The position numbers were made by a program, and so were the translations under genes. DNA of 64,000 nucleotides, from the NCBI GenBank assembly GCA_963752345.1, contig CAVVYA010000020.1:186001-250000 (forward strand), given 5' to 3'. This document shows positions 29,640-38,285 of this stretch, piece by piece; position 1 is the first letter of the stretch; each line of letters opens with the position of its first letter. The notes below the pieces were generated by a model, which did not search any database, was not told the DNA's origin, and was given only the letters and a program-made list of their open reading frames with translations. This stretch comes from CAVVYA01 sp963752345 (GTDB taxonomy: Bacteria; Pseudomonadota; Alphaproteobacteria; SMXQ01).

Positions 29640-30428
29640 TCATTCGGCCGCCGGCGCTTCCGCGAACTGGCGGTCGGAGGGCGTGTAATCCAGCCCGGCG
29701 ATTTCACGGATCAGCTTCGACTGGATCGCGGTGGCGAAGGTGTCGAAGCTTTCCGCCGGCACCATGAAGGCGCCTTGGCCGCCGATCACGAAGTTCTGGT
29801 AGTAGGTGTCGAGATCGGGGTCCGAGGGGAAGCCGCGCACGCCGCCGAAGGCGCCCTGGCGGCTGTTGAGGATCGGCAAGCCATTGATGGTGATGCCGGC
29901 GGCCACCGCCGCGTCGCGCGCGCTGACCACGTCGCGCCCATTGTTGTTCTTGCCGTCGCCGGAAATATCGATGACGCGCCGCTGGCTTTCGAACGGGCTC
30001 GTCTTGAACAGGGCCACGGAATAGTCGATCGCCGCGCTGATCGAGGTCCAGCGTATCGCCATGTAGGGGGATGATGCGATCTTGTTGACCACCGCATTGG
30101 CCGACGCCTGGTCTTCGATGATCGTCCAGCCGACGATGGTGCGCTGGTAGCTTTCGCCAGCCCATTCGACATAGGCGACGCCGATGCGGCGGTTCTCGCC
30201 CGAGCGGATGGCATTGAGTACCCGGTCGCTGGTCAGCGCCTTGATATAGCCTTCGCGCTGCAGTTGCGCTTCGACCTCGTCGACACTGCCGGAACAGTCG
30301 ATGGCCAGGATGAGCTCGAGATCGACGGGGATGCCCTGGGCGCGCGGCGCCGGAGCGCCGGCGAGAACCACACCGCCAGCCGCCAGGATAGCCAGCAGCA
30401 GGACGCGACGGAGCAACGCGAGAGACAT
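29640..30428 (-). CDS. DUF1194 protein with von Willebrand A-like fold
   Basis: 262 residues from an ATG preceded by GAGGAG. A Sec signal peptide (MSLALLRRVLLLAILAAGGV to APRAQG) is followed by a vWA-like domain with the metal-site start LELILAIDCSGSVDEVEAQL (DxSxS-like DCSGS). The DUF1194 hallmarks follow: RIGVAYVEWAGESYQRTIVG, MAIRWTSISAAIDYSVALF, RRVIDISGDGKNNNGRDV and ITINGLPI. The family is common in alphaproteobacteria and predicted periplasmic or secreted; its function is not established. It is convergent with the M29-like gene, and the ornithine-cyclodeaminase-family gene ends 93 bases upstream on the same strand. Confidence 0.88.
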   Translation of the reverse strand: MSLALLRRVLLLAILAAGGVVLAGAPAPRAQGIPVDLELILAIDCSGSVDEVEAQLQREGYIKALTSDRVLNAIRSGENRRIGVAYVEWAGESYQRTIVGWTIIEDQASANAVVNKIASSPYMAIRWTSISAAIDYSVALFKTSPFESQRRVIDISGDGKNNNGRDVVSARDAAVAAGITINGLPILNSRQGAFGGVRGFPSDPDLDTYYQNFVIGGQGAFMVPAESFDTFATAIQSKLIREIAGLDYTPSDRQFAEAPAAE

Positions 30429-30521
30429 GGCGAACTCCTCAATCCAGAACCCGAGTATCGCGCAGCGTCTCGACCGTGAAAAGAGCCGAGTCGCGTCACG
30501 CCGGCACAACCACGCGGCGCG

Positions 30522-31523
30522 CTAGGAGTTCCCGCCCTCGAGCGCCTGACCCAGCCCGGCTTCCCGCGCCTTGCGGGCGAGCATGGCCGAGGCGCCCATG
30601 TATTCGAGCGCCGTGCCGCCCGACAGGAACATGGTGATATCGGTGTCGTTGCGCCGCGGTTCGACCTTGCCGGTGATGACGGACCCGAGATCGCCGAGCA
30701 CGATCTCGCGCCCAATCTCGCCGGCCTCGAGCGGAATCAGGATTTCGCCTTTCTCGTGAAACGCCTGATCGAGGTCGTCGACGACGATGCGGCCGCGCTG
30801 GAGGGTGGCGCCATCCACCTCGCGCTGCTCGGGGTAGTGGGCGCCGATGAAGTTGCAATGGGCGCCGGGCGCGATCCAGCCGGCTTCGATGACGGGCACC
30901 TTGGAATTGGTCGCGGTGACCACGATATCGGCGCCCTGGACCGCGGCCTGGGCCGAGCTGGTGGCCTGAACGGTCAGGCCGGGAAACGTCCGGCGCGCCC
31001 AGGCGGCGAAAGCCTCGCGGTTGTCCGGCTTGCGGCTGAACACGCGCACCTCAGTGAGCGGGCGGACGGCCATCAGGCCGCTGAGCTGGGTCGTCGCCTG
31101 GTCGCCGGCGCCGATCAGGGCCGCGACCGAGGCCTCGGGCTGGGCCATGTATTTGGCCGCCACGGCGGCGGTGGCGCCGGTCTTCATCTTGCTGATCACG
31201 CCGCCATGGATGATCGCTTCGACATTGCCGCTGACGGCGGAGAACAGCGTGACCCACAGGTTCATGCCGCCGCCATAGCCGGTGGAATACATCGAGCATC
31301 CCATGACCCCGACATTCTTGAGCAACCCGCCGCCGACCTTGAGCGAACCCGGACGGGACGCGCCGGGCCGCTCGATCCAGAAATTCTGCCGCGGCAGAAT
31401 CTGGAAATCGCCGAGCCCCTGGTCGCGGTAAGCGGCCTCCACCGCCTCCACATAGTCGGCCATGGTGACGGCGCCGCTCGCGTGCAGCGCCTCGATATGC
31501 GATTGGTCGAGGAAGATCGTCAT
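30522..31523 (-). CDS. Ornithine cyclodeaminase/mu-crystallin family protein
   Basis: 333 residues, start chosen at MTIFLDQSHIEALHASGAVT because AAGGGGA lies just upstream; the open frame extends to 31664 without supporting signals. NAD(P)-binding Rossmann motif VAALIGAGDQATTQLSGLMA, the family text GGVISKMKTGATAAVAAKYM, and IVVTATNSKVPVIEAGWIAP followed by GAHCNFIGAHYPEQREV. Members include ornithine cyclodeaminase, alanine dehydrogenase and imine or ketimine reductases, and the substrate cannot be told from sequence. Its neighbours are amino- or keto-acid catabolic enzymes. Confidence 0.88.
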   Translation of the reverse strand: MTIFLDQSHIEALHASGAVTMADYVEAVEAAYRDQGLGDFQILPRQNFWIERPGASRPGSLKVGGGLLKNVGVMGCSMYSTGYGGGMNLWVTLFSAVSGNVEAIIHGGVISKMKTGATAAVAAKYMAQPEASVAALIGAGDQATTQLSGLMAVRPLTEVRVFSRKPDNREAFAAWARRTFPGLTVQATSSAQAAVQGADIVVTATNSKVPVIEAGWIAPGAHCNFIGAHYPEQREVDGATLQRGRIVVDDLDQAFHEKGEILIPLEAGEIGREIVLGDLGSVITGKVEPRRNDTDITMFLSGGTALEYMGASAMLARKAREAGLGQALEGGNS

Positions 31524-31626
31524 GGTCCCCTTCGCGCCTTTGCGGCGGCGTTTCTCGGCGGAGCCGGCGGCAACGGGCGTCCGGCGTTCGCCCATGTTCA
31601 TAGTGCGGGACTCGGCTTGGCGCCGC

Positions 31627-31657
31627 AAAGAAAAACGCCGCCCGGCCGGGGCGGCGT
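31627..31657 (-). terminator. Rho-independent terminator of the sod operon
   Basis: On the minus strand a perfect nine-base stem ACGCCGCCC / GGGCGGCGT with a five-base loop is followed by TTTTTCTTT. It lies about 40 bases after the stop of the hydrophilic protein gene, at the end of the sod transcription unit. Confidence 0.85.
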
Positions 31658-31694
31658 CTCTCATCGGTCGTCGCGTATCGGGTCCAGCGTTGGG

Positions 31695-32102
31695 TTAGCC
31701 CTGCTGCTTGCCCTTGCCTTTGGTGTGCAGGGCGGGGTCTTCCATTTTTGCCGCCATCTGGCCGCGGCGTTCGGCATCGCGCAGATCCTCGCCCTCGGCG
31801 CCTTCCAGGGCATCCTTCGCCTCGCGCGCCTTCTGCTCGACCTGGCCCGATTTCACGGTTCTTTCGACGCCCTTCTGGTAGTCGCGCGTGGCGCTATAGC
31901 TGCCCTCGCCCTCGACGCCCGGGGCCTTGGCGAGCGACGGGTCGACCTGCTCCGCGTAACCGGCCTCGCGGCCCTGGGGTGCCGCCTTGGCGCGCTTCAG
32001 CTTGTCGTCGCGGATCTTGCCGGATGCGACGCCGCCGGCCGCATCGCGGCCCATCTCCTCGTTCGAGCCGGTCGTGCGGTCACTGTCTTTGTCTGCGGTC
32101 AT
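31695..32102 (-). CDS. Hydrophilic 135-residue protein downstream of sod
   Basis: The product begins MTADKDSDRTTGSNEEMGRD and is almost entirely charged and polar, with Lys/Glu-rich helices (SGQVEQKAREAKDALEGAEG, DLRDAERRGQMAAKMEDPAL). No membrane segment or catalytic motif. AAGGAGGAG seven bases upstream gives it its own strong ribosome-binding site, so I annotate it separately although, as written, the superoxide dismutase frame runs straight into it. Likely an intrinsically disordered stress protein: it shares the transcription unit with sod, has an EcfG-type promoter upstream and a strong terminator downstream. Confidence 0.65.
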   Translation of the reverse strand: MTADKDSDRTTGSNEEMGRDAAGGVASGKIRDDKLKRAKAAPQGREAGYAEQVDPSLAKAPGVEGEGSYSATRDYQKGVERTVKSGQVEQKAREAKDALEGAEGEDLRDAERRGQMAAKMEDPALHTKGKGKQQG

Positions 32103-32122
32103 GGAGGCTCCTCCTTGTCTGC

Positions 32123-32715
32123 TCAGTTGATCTTTCGCGAAACGCCAATTGGCGAGTTTGGCCAGAAACACTTGGACGAACCCGGCGCGATCGTTCTGAT
32201 AGTCGAGATAGTAGGCATGCTCCCACACATCGCAGGTAAGCAGAGCCTTCTGTCCGTGCGCGAGCGGCAGATCGGCATCGTGGGTCGTGGTGATCGCCAG
32301 CTTGCCGCCGTCCTCCACCAGCCAGGCCCAGCCACTGCCGAATTGCCCCTCGGCTGCCGCGGTGAATTCCTTTTGGAACGACTCGTCGCTGCCGAAGTCG
32401 CGTTCGATGCGCGTCTTCATGTCGCCATCGGGCGAACCGCCGGTTCCCGCCGGCGCCATGCACTGCCAGAAGAACGTATGGTTCCAGTGCTGCGCCGCGT
32501 TGTTGAAGATCTTTGTCTTCGAGTTGTCCTGCGCCGTGGCGCGGATGATGTCTTCGAGCGGCTGATTTGCCAGATCGGTGCCGGCGATCAACTCGTTCAA
32601 CGTATCGACATACTTCTTGTGATGTTTGCCATGATGGAATTGCAGGGTGCGCGCCGAGATATGCGGCTCGAGCGCACTCTCCGGCATAAGGCAGCGGCGG
32701 CAGTTGGAACGCCAT
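32123..32715 (-). CDS. sodB: Fe/Mn superoxide dismutase (frame breaks at both ends)
   Basis: Dismutates superoxide in the cytoplasm. Metal ligands and family motifs are all present: His in LQFHHGKHHKKYVDTLNELI, His in AAQHWNHTFFWQCM, the motif GQFGSGWAWLVED and the Asp/His pair in DVWEHAYYLDYQNDRAGFVQ. The N-terminus MAFQLPPLPYA is in a different frame from the rest (junction near 32688), giving the standard start MAFxLPxLPY. The domain should end near NWRFAK; a shift of one base close to 32140 gives a stop at 32123, otherwise the frame fuses with the next gene. GGAG precedes the ATG. An EcfG-type promoter lies about 90 bases upstream. Confidence 0.88.
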
Positions 32716-33125
32716 CGGCTCTCCTCCTATGCTTCCGAATGAGCAGCGCCATGCGCTTTCCGCCGGGGGCGGAACTCGCGGGCTGCGCTGCAAAGTCTGA
32801 TAAGAAAACGGTCTGTGGCGGGGGCGGTTCCGGTCGAATCGCTGAAGATCATTCGCGAGTCGATACATTACGCGGTTGAAATCGCGGCGTGGCGACCTAG
32901 CGCGGTTGCGTCGCTTGTTGAGCGTACAATGTTCTCTCCGTCATGCCCCGTTTTGTTGGAAAGCATCCAAGTCTGGCCAATGTGACAGACGAGAACGCGG
33001 GGTGGCTCGTCCGCGTGGCCGCCCCGACTCAGCCTGTCCGCGGGCCGCGCGAAACGCGCACCCCAAATTCGGCCATGACGCGCTGACCGAACTCGTCGGG
33101 TGTGGCGTCTAAGCGCGAGCGGCAG
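32716..33125. other. Intergenic region upstream of sod
   Basis: 410 bases between the sod start and the end of the first Bug-family gene. It contains the EcfG-type promoter described separately; the rest (32840-33125) shows nothing recognisable. Confidence 0.5.
32807..32831 (-). promoter_or_regulatory. EcfG-type promoter upstream of superoxide dismutase
   Basis: On the minus strand GGAAC, 16 bases, CGTT, a perfect consensus match ending about 92 bases before the sod start codon. The predicted leader is roughly 85 bases. It implies that sod and the hydrophilic gene behind it are part of the general stress regulon. Confidence 0.68.
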
Positions 33126-34208
33126 CTATGGATTGGCACCGCCGGCGGGCTTCGGCTTTTCCGTCTGCAGGTCGCGCACCACGTCGCGGATGACGAGCGC
33201 TTCGGCGAGCTTCTTCGCCACCGGCTTAGGTGCCGCGACGATCTCCTGGACGATTTCCTGCAGCTTCTCGCCGGCCACGGGGTTGAGGTCGAGTTGGGCC
33301 TTCTCCGCCTCGGCGAGGAAGCCCGGATCCGTCATGGTGGCGTCGAACGCGCGGCGCAGCGCGGTGAGGCGGTCCATCGGCACGTTGGGCGTGGTGAAAA
33401 TCGGTCGGCCGACCGCGGTCGGCGCCGAGAGCAGGCGCAGCACCGCGCGGTCCTCGGGGTTCTTCGCCAGGTCCATGAGCAGCGGCACATCCGGCAGGTC
33501 GGGCGCCTTCTCCAGGCCGATCTGCACCAGGATGTTGATCTTCTTCTCCTTGAGCCAGTCGGCCTTGGTCGATTTCCACGACGCCCAGGCGTTCGAGCCG
33601 CGTCCCGCCACCTCGCCACGCTCCATGGCGAGATTGATGTCGGCGCCGCCAGGATAGCCGCTAATGATCTTGAACTTGGTGCCGAGCAGATTGTTCATCA
33701 CCTGGGGATATTGCGCCGAGGTGTTGGGGCCGGTGGCGCCGAGCACGATCTCGCGCGTCTTGGCCTGCTCGATCGACGTGACGCCATGGGTGTGCCACAG
33801 CGCGGTGGTATTGATGTCGGCGTTCACGTTGCCGATCCACAGGAGCTTGGTGGCGTCGAACTGCAGGCCGGGCTCCTCGAGCGCCTGCTGCAGCGGCAGC
33901 GACTGGTCGGCGGTGGCGATCGTGGTGCCGTCCTGCGCCGCCACGGTGTAGACATAGCCCGCTGCTTTGCGACTGCCCGCGCCCGTCATCTGCTTCGGAA
34001 TGATCTTGGGCTGGCCCGGGATGTGTTTTTCCATGTGGCGCCCGACCACCCGGGCATAGACGTCGTAGCCGCCGCCCTGGGTGAAACCGATGATCAGGTC
34101 GATGTTTTTGCCCTTGTAGAACTCGGCCGGCGATTGCGCCGCGGCCGCGCTCGTCAGGCCGCCCATGGCCAGTGCCAGGCAGAATCCGGACAGAATTGAT
34201 TTCGGCAT
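33126..34208 (-). CDS. Bug/TctC-family solute-binding protein 1
   Basis: 360 residues with a Sec signal peptide (MPKSILSGFCLALAMGGLTS to AAAAQS). The mature protein follows the tripartite tricarboxylate transporter receptor pattern: EFYKGKNIDLIIGFTQGGGY at the ligand-binding start, ARVVGRHMEKHIPGQPKIIP, GYVYTVAAQDGTTIATADQS, and FKIISGYPGGADINLAMERG. Such periplasmic receptors bind carboxylates and usually work with TctA/TctB membrane proteins; none are encoded here, which is common for Bug paralogues. Next to an amidase and a hydroxyacid dehydrogenase, so an amide or hydroxy acid may be the ligand. A full-length paralogue lies at 38852-39934. Confidence 0.9.
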   Translation of the reverse strand: MPKSILSGFCLALAMGGLTSAAAAQSPAEFYKGKNIDLIIGFTQGGGYDVYARVVGRHMEKHIPGQPKIIPKQMTGAGSRKAAGYVYTVAAQDGTTIATADQSLPLQQALEEPGLQFDATKLLWIGNVNADINTTALWHTHGVTSIEQAKTREIVLGATGPNTSAQYPQVMNNLLGTKFKIISGYPGGADINLAMERGEVAGRGSNAWASWKSTKADWLKEKKINILVQIGLEKAPDLPDVPLLMDLAKNPEDRAVLRLLSAPTAVGRPIFTTPNVPMDRLTALRRAFDATMTDPGFLAEAEKAQLDLNPVAGEKLQEIVQEIVAAPKPVAKKLAEALVIRDVVRDLQTEKPKPAGGANP

Positions 34209-34314
34209 CTCAGGCTCCCTGTTTTGTGGGCGCCGGCCCGGTGGCGCGGCGCCTGTTTCTGGCCTCCGACTGTAACCGGGCGCCGGGCCCCGTCAAGGCG
34301 CGCAATTCAGCCGC

Positions 34315-35733
34315 TTAGATCTCGCCACGATGAAAGGCCCGGTCGAGCCAGGCGGCGCGCGCCACGAGCTGATGATCGCCATCGACGAAACCGGCCATCT
34401 GGAGGCCGAACGGCAGACCGCGCACCGCCATGAAAGGCAGGGTGAAAACCGGCGCGCCGAGCAGCGAGAAGGGCAGTTGGCAGATCGAATCGCCGGTGCC
34501 CTCCTCGACCGTGGGGGCCGGTCCGGGCGAGGGGATGGCGACGACGCCGTCGGCCAGCGCGGCGAGCTTCGCGAAGGCCTCGCGGAATTTGAGCCGCCAG
34601 GCGAGCCCGGCCTGGTATTGCGCCAGGGTGACGGTCTCGCCCCGCATGATGCGCTGGCGCGCGCGGGCGCCGACCTTGCCCTCGTTCTCCAGCACCACGG
34701 GCAGCAGCGGCCAGCGCATCTCGTAGCCGGTGACGGTGACGAGCATCTCGTTGACCGGCGGAATCAACGCGTCGAACGCGGCGATGTCGGGGTGATCGTC
34801 GCGCGTCAGGATGGCGATGCCGGCCCGCTTCAGCCGCGCGAGGAGATCCTCGAAGATGGCGCGCGATTCACTGTCGGTGTCTTTCCAGCCGAGCGTGTCG
34901 ATGCGCACGAGGGCCTTGGGCTTGACCGGCGCGGGCAGGACAGCTTCGCCGTCGAGCGGCCGGAAGCCGGGATGCGGTCCGGCGACCGTCGAAATGGTAT
35001 GGGCCAGCATCCAGGTATCCTGCAGGCTGGCGGCCATGGTGCCGAGATGGTTGGTGGTGTGGGAGCCGCCGTCGTCGCCGGCGCGGGTCAGCGCGCCGTG
35101 GGTCGGCTTGAAACCGTAGTTGGCGCAGTAGTTCGCCGGGCGGATGAGCGAGCCTTTGACCTGGGTACCGAGCGCCGCGGGCACGATGCCGGCGCCGACC
35201 GACGCGGCCGAGCCGGACGAGGTGCCGCCGGCGGTGTGCGCCTCGTTGAACGGGTTGCGCGTCAGGATCGGATCGCCCATGGCGAATTCCGGCGTCGTCG
35301 TCTTGCCGAGGATCGCCGCGCCGCAACGCCTCAGCCAATAGACGCAGGCGGCGTCGCGGTGGGTGTGATGGCCCTCGAACAGCCGGCTGCCAAGCTGCGT
35401 CGGCATGTCCTTGGTCTCGTAGAGGTCCTTGACGCCGATCGCCATGCCGTCGACCGGCGAGAGCGGCTTGCCGGCCCTGTAGCGCACGCTCGCCTCGTCG
35501 GTCGCCCGGCGCGCGCCTTCGATGTTGAGCGCGGCAAAGGCCTGCAGCACCGGTTCGCGCGCTTCCAGAATCTCCAGTCCGCGCTCGAGGAAGGCGCGCG
35601 GCGTATCGCCGCCGTCGCGGAATTTCGCGACCGCCTCATGGAACGCGGGCAGGCGCGTGCGCCGCGGATCGTAGTCGTAGACGGCCGTCTTGATGTTGGG
35701 GAACGCCGGCTTGGCGCCCACGAAAAAACTCAT
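34315..35733 (-). CDS. Amidase signature family protein
   Basis: 472 residues with the catalytic Ser-cisSer-Lys set: Lys in AAILGKTTTPEFAMGDPILT and the serine-rich motif HTAGGTSSGSAASVGAGIVP, then ALGTQVKGSLIRPANYCANY. In the typical family the segment reads GSDTGGSIRxPA; here it is LGTQVKGSLIRPAN, an unusual change (Thr-Gln-Val-Lys for Asp-Thr-Gly-Gly), so substrate choice or activity may differ. GGGAGG lies six bases before the ATG. Hydrolyses a C-N bond of an amide; the substrate is unknown. Same strand as the Bug-family receptor gene that follows 106 bases later. Confidence 0.88.
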   Translation of the reverse strand: MSFFVGAKPAFPNIKTAVYDYDPRRTRLPAFHEAVAKFRDGGDTPRAFLERGLEILEAREPVLQAFAALNIEGARRATDEASVRYRAGKPLSPVDGMAIGVKDLYETKDMPTQLGSRLFEGHHTHRDAACVYWLRRCGAAILGKTTTPEFAMGDPILTRNPFNEAHTAGGTSSGSAASVGAGIVPAALGTQVKGSLIRPANYCANYGFKPTHGALTRAGDDGGSHTTNHLGTMAASLQDTWMLAHTISTVAGPHPGFRPLDGEAVLPAPVKPKALVRIDTLGWKDTDSESRAIFEDLLARLKRAGIAILTRDDHPDIAAFDALIPPVNEMLVTVTGYEMRWPLLPVVLENEGKVGARARQRIMRGETVTLAQYQAGLAWRLKFREAFAKLAALADGVVAIPSPGPAPTVEEGTGDSICQLPFSLLGAPVFTLPFMAVRGLPFGLQMAGFVDGDHQLVARAAWLDRAFHRGEI

Positions 35734-35957
35734 CCGAACCTCCCTCAGAATACTGTTCTATCGGCTTTGTCCCAGTTCAACCCAAAGCGCCGAGCCGCGC
35801 AAGCCCGCACGCGCCGCCATCAGGAACCGGCCGGCGCAGGCGCCGTTCATCCCTGGGAGGTGGAGATGGACAGATCTGTGATCGCCATACCGGCATCGGC
35901 CAGGATCGTCGGCTGCCTGATTGTCGGGAAGGCACACCGCCCGGCGTTCACCCGGCC

Positions 35958-36176
35958 ATGAAAAAGGAAAATGCCCGCGAGGCGGTGATCGCCGAATGGT
36001 CGCGCTGGGCGCTGCAGCACCTCAAGGGCAAGGACGCGGCGTCCGCCAGGGACGTCGACCGATTCCTCCGCCACCTGCGCGATCAGCGCCCGACCTTTCT
36101 GATGTTCCGCTCCAAGGAAGGCCCCGAGCAGACGGTGCGCGCCTGGCTGCGCGACGCGGGCGTGACGGGGCAATGA
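35958..36176 (+). CDS. Small hypothetical protein (72 residues)
   Basis: The product begins MKKENAREAVIAEWSRWALQ and is a predicted soluble helical protein with basic and aromatic residues (ASARDVDRFLRHLRDQRPTF, then MFRSKEGPEQTVRAWLRDAG). No family recognised. The ribosome-binding site is weak. It stands alone between the divergent amidase and the convergent D-2-hydroxyacid dehydrogenase. Codon use fits a real gene, but it could also be a spurious frame. Confidence 0.5.
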   Translation: MKKENAREAVIAEWSRWALQHLKGKDAASARDVDRFLRHLRDQRPTFLMFRSKEGPEQTVRAWLRDAGVTGQ

Positions 36177-36308
36177 GCATCGTTACTTGCTAACCGACCC
36201 CGCATCCTTCGGTGCGTTGTTGACTTCGCCCACTCGCAGTCGAAAGACCACCGCAGGATGTAGCGACACGCATCGCTCCATTTGGTCGATCGACGCCGTC
36301 GAAGCGTT

Positions 36309-37286
36309 TTAAGCCGGCACCTTGGCGAACATCGGGCCGTGCACCAGCTTGTTGAGCGGCTTGCCGGCCTGGAACAGCTTCAGGTTGTCGGCGATGATGT
36401 TGACGATCGGGTCGATCTTGTCGCCGCCCGAGCCGGCTGAGTGGGGCGTCATGACCACGTTGGGCATGTCCCACAGCGGGCTTTCCGGATTGAGCGGCTC
36501 GACATGCATGACATCGAGCCCGGCGCCGTAGATCCTGTTGGTCTGGAGGGCCGCGATCATCGCCGGCTCGTCGATCAGCAGGCCGCGCGCGATATTGACG
36601 ATGACCGAATTCGGCTTGAGCGCGGCAATCGCCTGGGCGCCGAGAATATTGTGGGTCGACTCGTCGTAGGTCGCGGCCACCATCACCACGTCGGCTTCGC
36701 GCATGGTTTCGACCAGGCGGCCACGCGGCCGTATCTCGTCGATGTTCGCGATCGGATCGCTGCTGCGGCTGATGCCGATGACACGCATGTCGAAGGCCTT
36801 GGCCTTGCGGGCGATGGACTGGCCGATCGAGCCCACTCCGATGATCACCATGGTGGCCTTCTCGAGCGTGAGAATGACCGGCGAGATCTCGTCGCGCACC
36901 CAGGCGCGCTTCGGCCTGGCAGCGAGCGCATCCATGTGCCGCCGCGTGACGGCGAGCAGCAGCGACATGGCATGCTCGGCCACCTTGTTGGCATGGAACC
37001 CGGCCGCGTTGGTCACCGGGATGCCGTCGGGCAATCCGCTGGCCACCGCTTTGTCGATACCCGAGGTGGTGAACTGGATCCATCGCAGCCGCTTGGCGCC
37101 GTCGCGAATAATCTTTGCGGGTTCCGGCACATAGACCCGGTTGGACGTGACCAGGATCTCGGTCTCGGGAATCGCCTTGCGCAACTCCTCGTCGGTGTTG
37201 GCGGTGAGGATATTCACATCGGGGAAGGCTTTGGCCAACCGGTCGATGATTTCCTTTTCCTTGGCGGTATAGAACAGCATGTTCAT
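36309..37286 (-). CDS. D-2-hydroxyacid dehydrogenase
   Basis: 325 residues. NAD(P)-dependent reduction of a 2-keto acid or the reverse. The Rossmann motif is MVIIGVGSIGQSIARKAKAF with DMRVIGISRSSDP as the second strand; catalytic residues are the Arg in VNIARGLLIDEPAMIAALQ, the Glu in VEPLNPESPLWDMPNVVMTP and the His in TPHSAGSGGD. The motif HANKVAEHAMSLLLAVTRR is the usual helix before the nucleotide domain. Start MNMLFYTAKEKEIIDRLAKA. Probably a 2-hydroxyacid or glyoxylate/hydroxypyruvate reductase. Divergent from an SDR gene across 155 bases that should hold both promoters. Confidence 0.92.
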   Translation of the reverse strand: MNMLFYTAKEKEIIDRLAKAFPDVNILTANTDEELRKAIPETEILVTSNRVYVPEPAKIIRDGAKRLRWIQFTTSGIDKAVASGLPDGIPVTNAAGFHANKVAEHAMSLLLAVTRRHMDALAARPKRAWVRDEISPVILTLEKATMVIIGVGSIGQSIARKAKAFDMRVIGISRSSDPIANIDEIRPRGRLVETMREADVVMVAATYDESTHNILGAQAIAALKPNSVIVNIARGLLIDEPAMIAALQTNRIYGAGLDVMHVEPLNPESPLWDMPNVVMTPHSAGSGGDKIDPIVNIIADNLKLFQAGKPLNKLVHGPMFAKVPA

Positions 37287-37441
37287 GGGTATCGGTCTCC
37301 CTGAGGCCCGCCGGGGTGGCCGGAATTGTCATTTCTTTTGGCTTATATTGGGCTGCTACTGTCTCATAAGTCCGGCTGGATTGTCCCTGGTGATTTCCCA
37401 ACGGATCGCCAACCAGAAACACAGAAAGGCACGTCTTTTAC

Positions 37442-38254
37442 ATGACCGAGACCGGGAAACTGCACGGCCGCACGGCCATCGTCACGGGGGGCGGCGGAGC
37501 CATCGGCGGCGCCATCGCCAGGATCTTCGGACGCGAGGGGGCCACTGTGCTGTGCGCCGATCTCAAGGGCGAGAACGCCGAGGCGGTCGCCGCCGAGATC
37601 ACCGCGGCCGGCGGCACAGCGATCGGCGTCCAGGTCGATGTCGCGCAGCCGGCCGATGCGGAGCGGGTGGCGGAACTCGCCGCGAAAAAATTCGGCAATC
37701 TGCGCATCCTGGTCAATGTCGCCGCCGCGGTGACGCCTGACGGCACGGTGGTCGATCTCTCGCTCGAGGATTGGAACAAGGCGCTCGCGGTCAATCTCAC
37801 CGGCGCGTTCCTGATGTGCAAGCATGTGATCCCGCATATCGCGGCGGCGGGCGGCGGCAGCATCATCAACATCGCCTCCCAGCTCGGCCAGATGGCGGTG
37901 CCCAAGCGCTCGCCCTATTGCACCAGCAAGGCGGCGCTCATTCACTTCTCCAAGGCGCTCGCCATCGATCACGCCGGCGACAATATCCGGGTGAATTCGC
38001 TGTCGCCCGGCGCCATCGACACGCCGCGCGCGCTATGGCGCTACGGCGGCAATCTGGCGGAGGCACGCAAGGCGCGTGGGCCGCTCTATCTGACGGGGCG
38101 GCCGGGGACGGTCGACGAAATCGCCAATGGCGCCTTGTTTCTGGCGTCGGACGATTCTTCGTTCATGACGGCCGCCGACCTCCTGATCGACGGCGGCTAT
38201 GTCGCCTTCAAGACCCTGGACTCGAAAACCCTGCCGGGGGCGCGCCCGGACTGA
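37442..38254 (+). CDS. SDR-family oxidoreductase 1
   Basis: 270 residues, classical short-chain dehydrogenase. Cofactor motif TGGGGAIGGAIARIFGREG, acidic Asp in VLCADLKGENAEAVA (favours NAD), NVAAAVTPDGTVVDLSLEDW in place of the usual NNAG, catalytic Ser in GGGSIINIASQLGQMAVPKR, Tyr-x3-Lys in SPYCTSKAALIHFSKALAID, and the C-terminal motif SSFMTAADLLIDGGYVAFK. Substrate not predictable. Followed by a GNAT gene starting 31 bases downstream. Confidence 0.9.
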   Translation: MTETGKLHGRTAIVTGGGGAIGGAIARIFGREGATVLCADLKGENAEAVAAEITAAGGTAIGVQVDVAQPADAERVAELAAKKFGNLRILVNVAAAVTPDGTVVDLSLEDWNKALAVNLTGAFLMCKHVIPHIAAAGGGSIINIASQLGQMAVPKRSPYCTSKAALIHFSKALAIDHAGDNIRVNSLSPGAIDTPRALWRYGGNLAEARKARGPLYLTGRPGTVDEIANGALFLASDDSSFMTAADLLIDGGYVAFKTLDSKTLPGARPD

Positions 38255-38285
38255 CGGACACGGATGCCATGCTGAGGCGAAGCTC

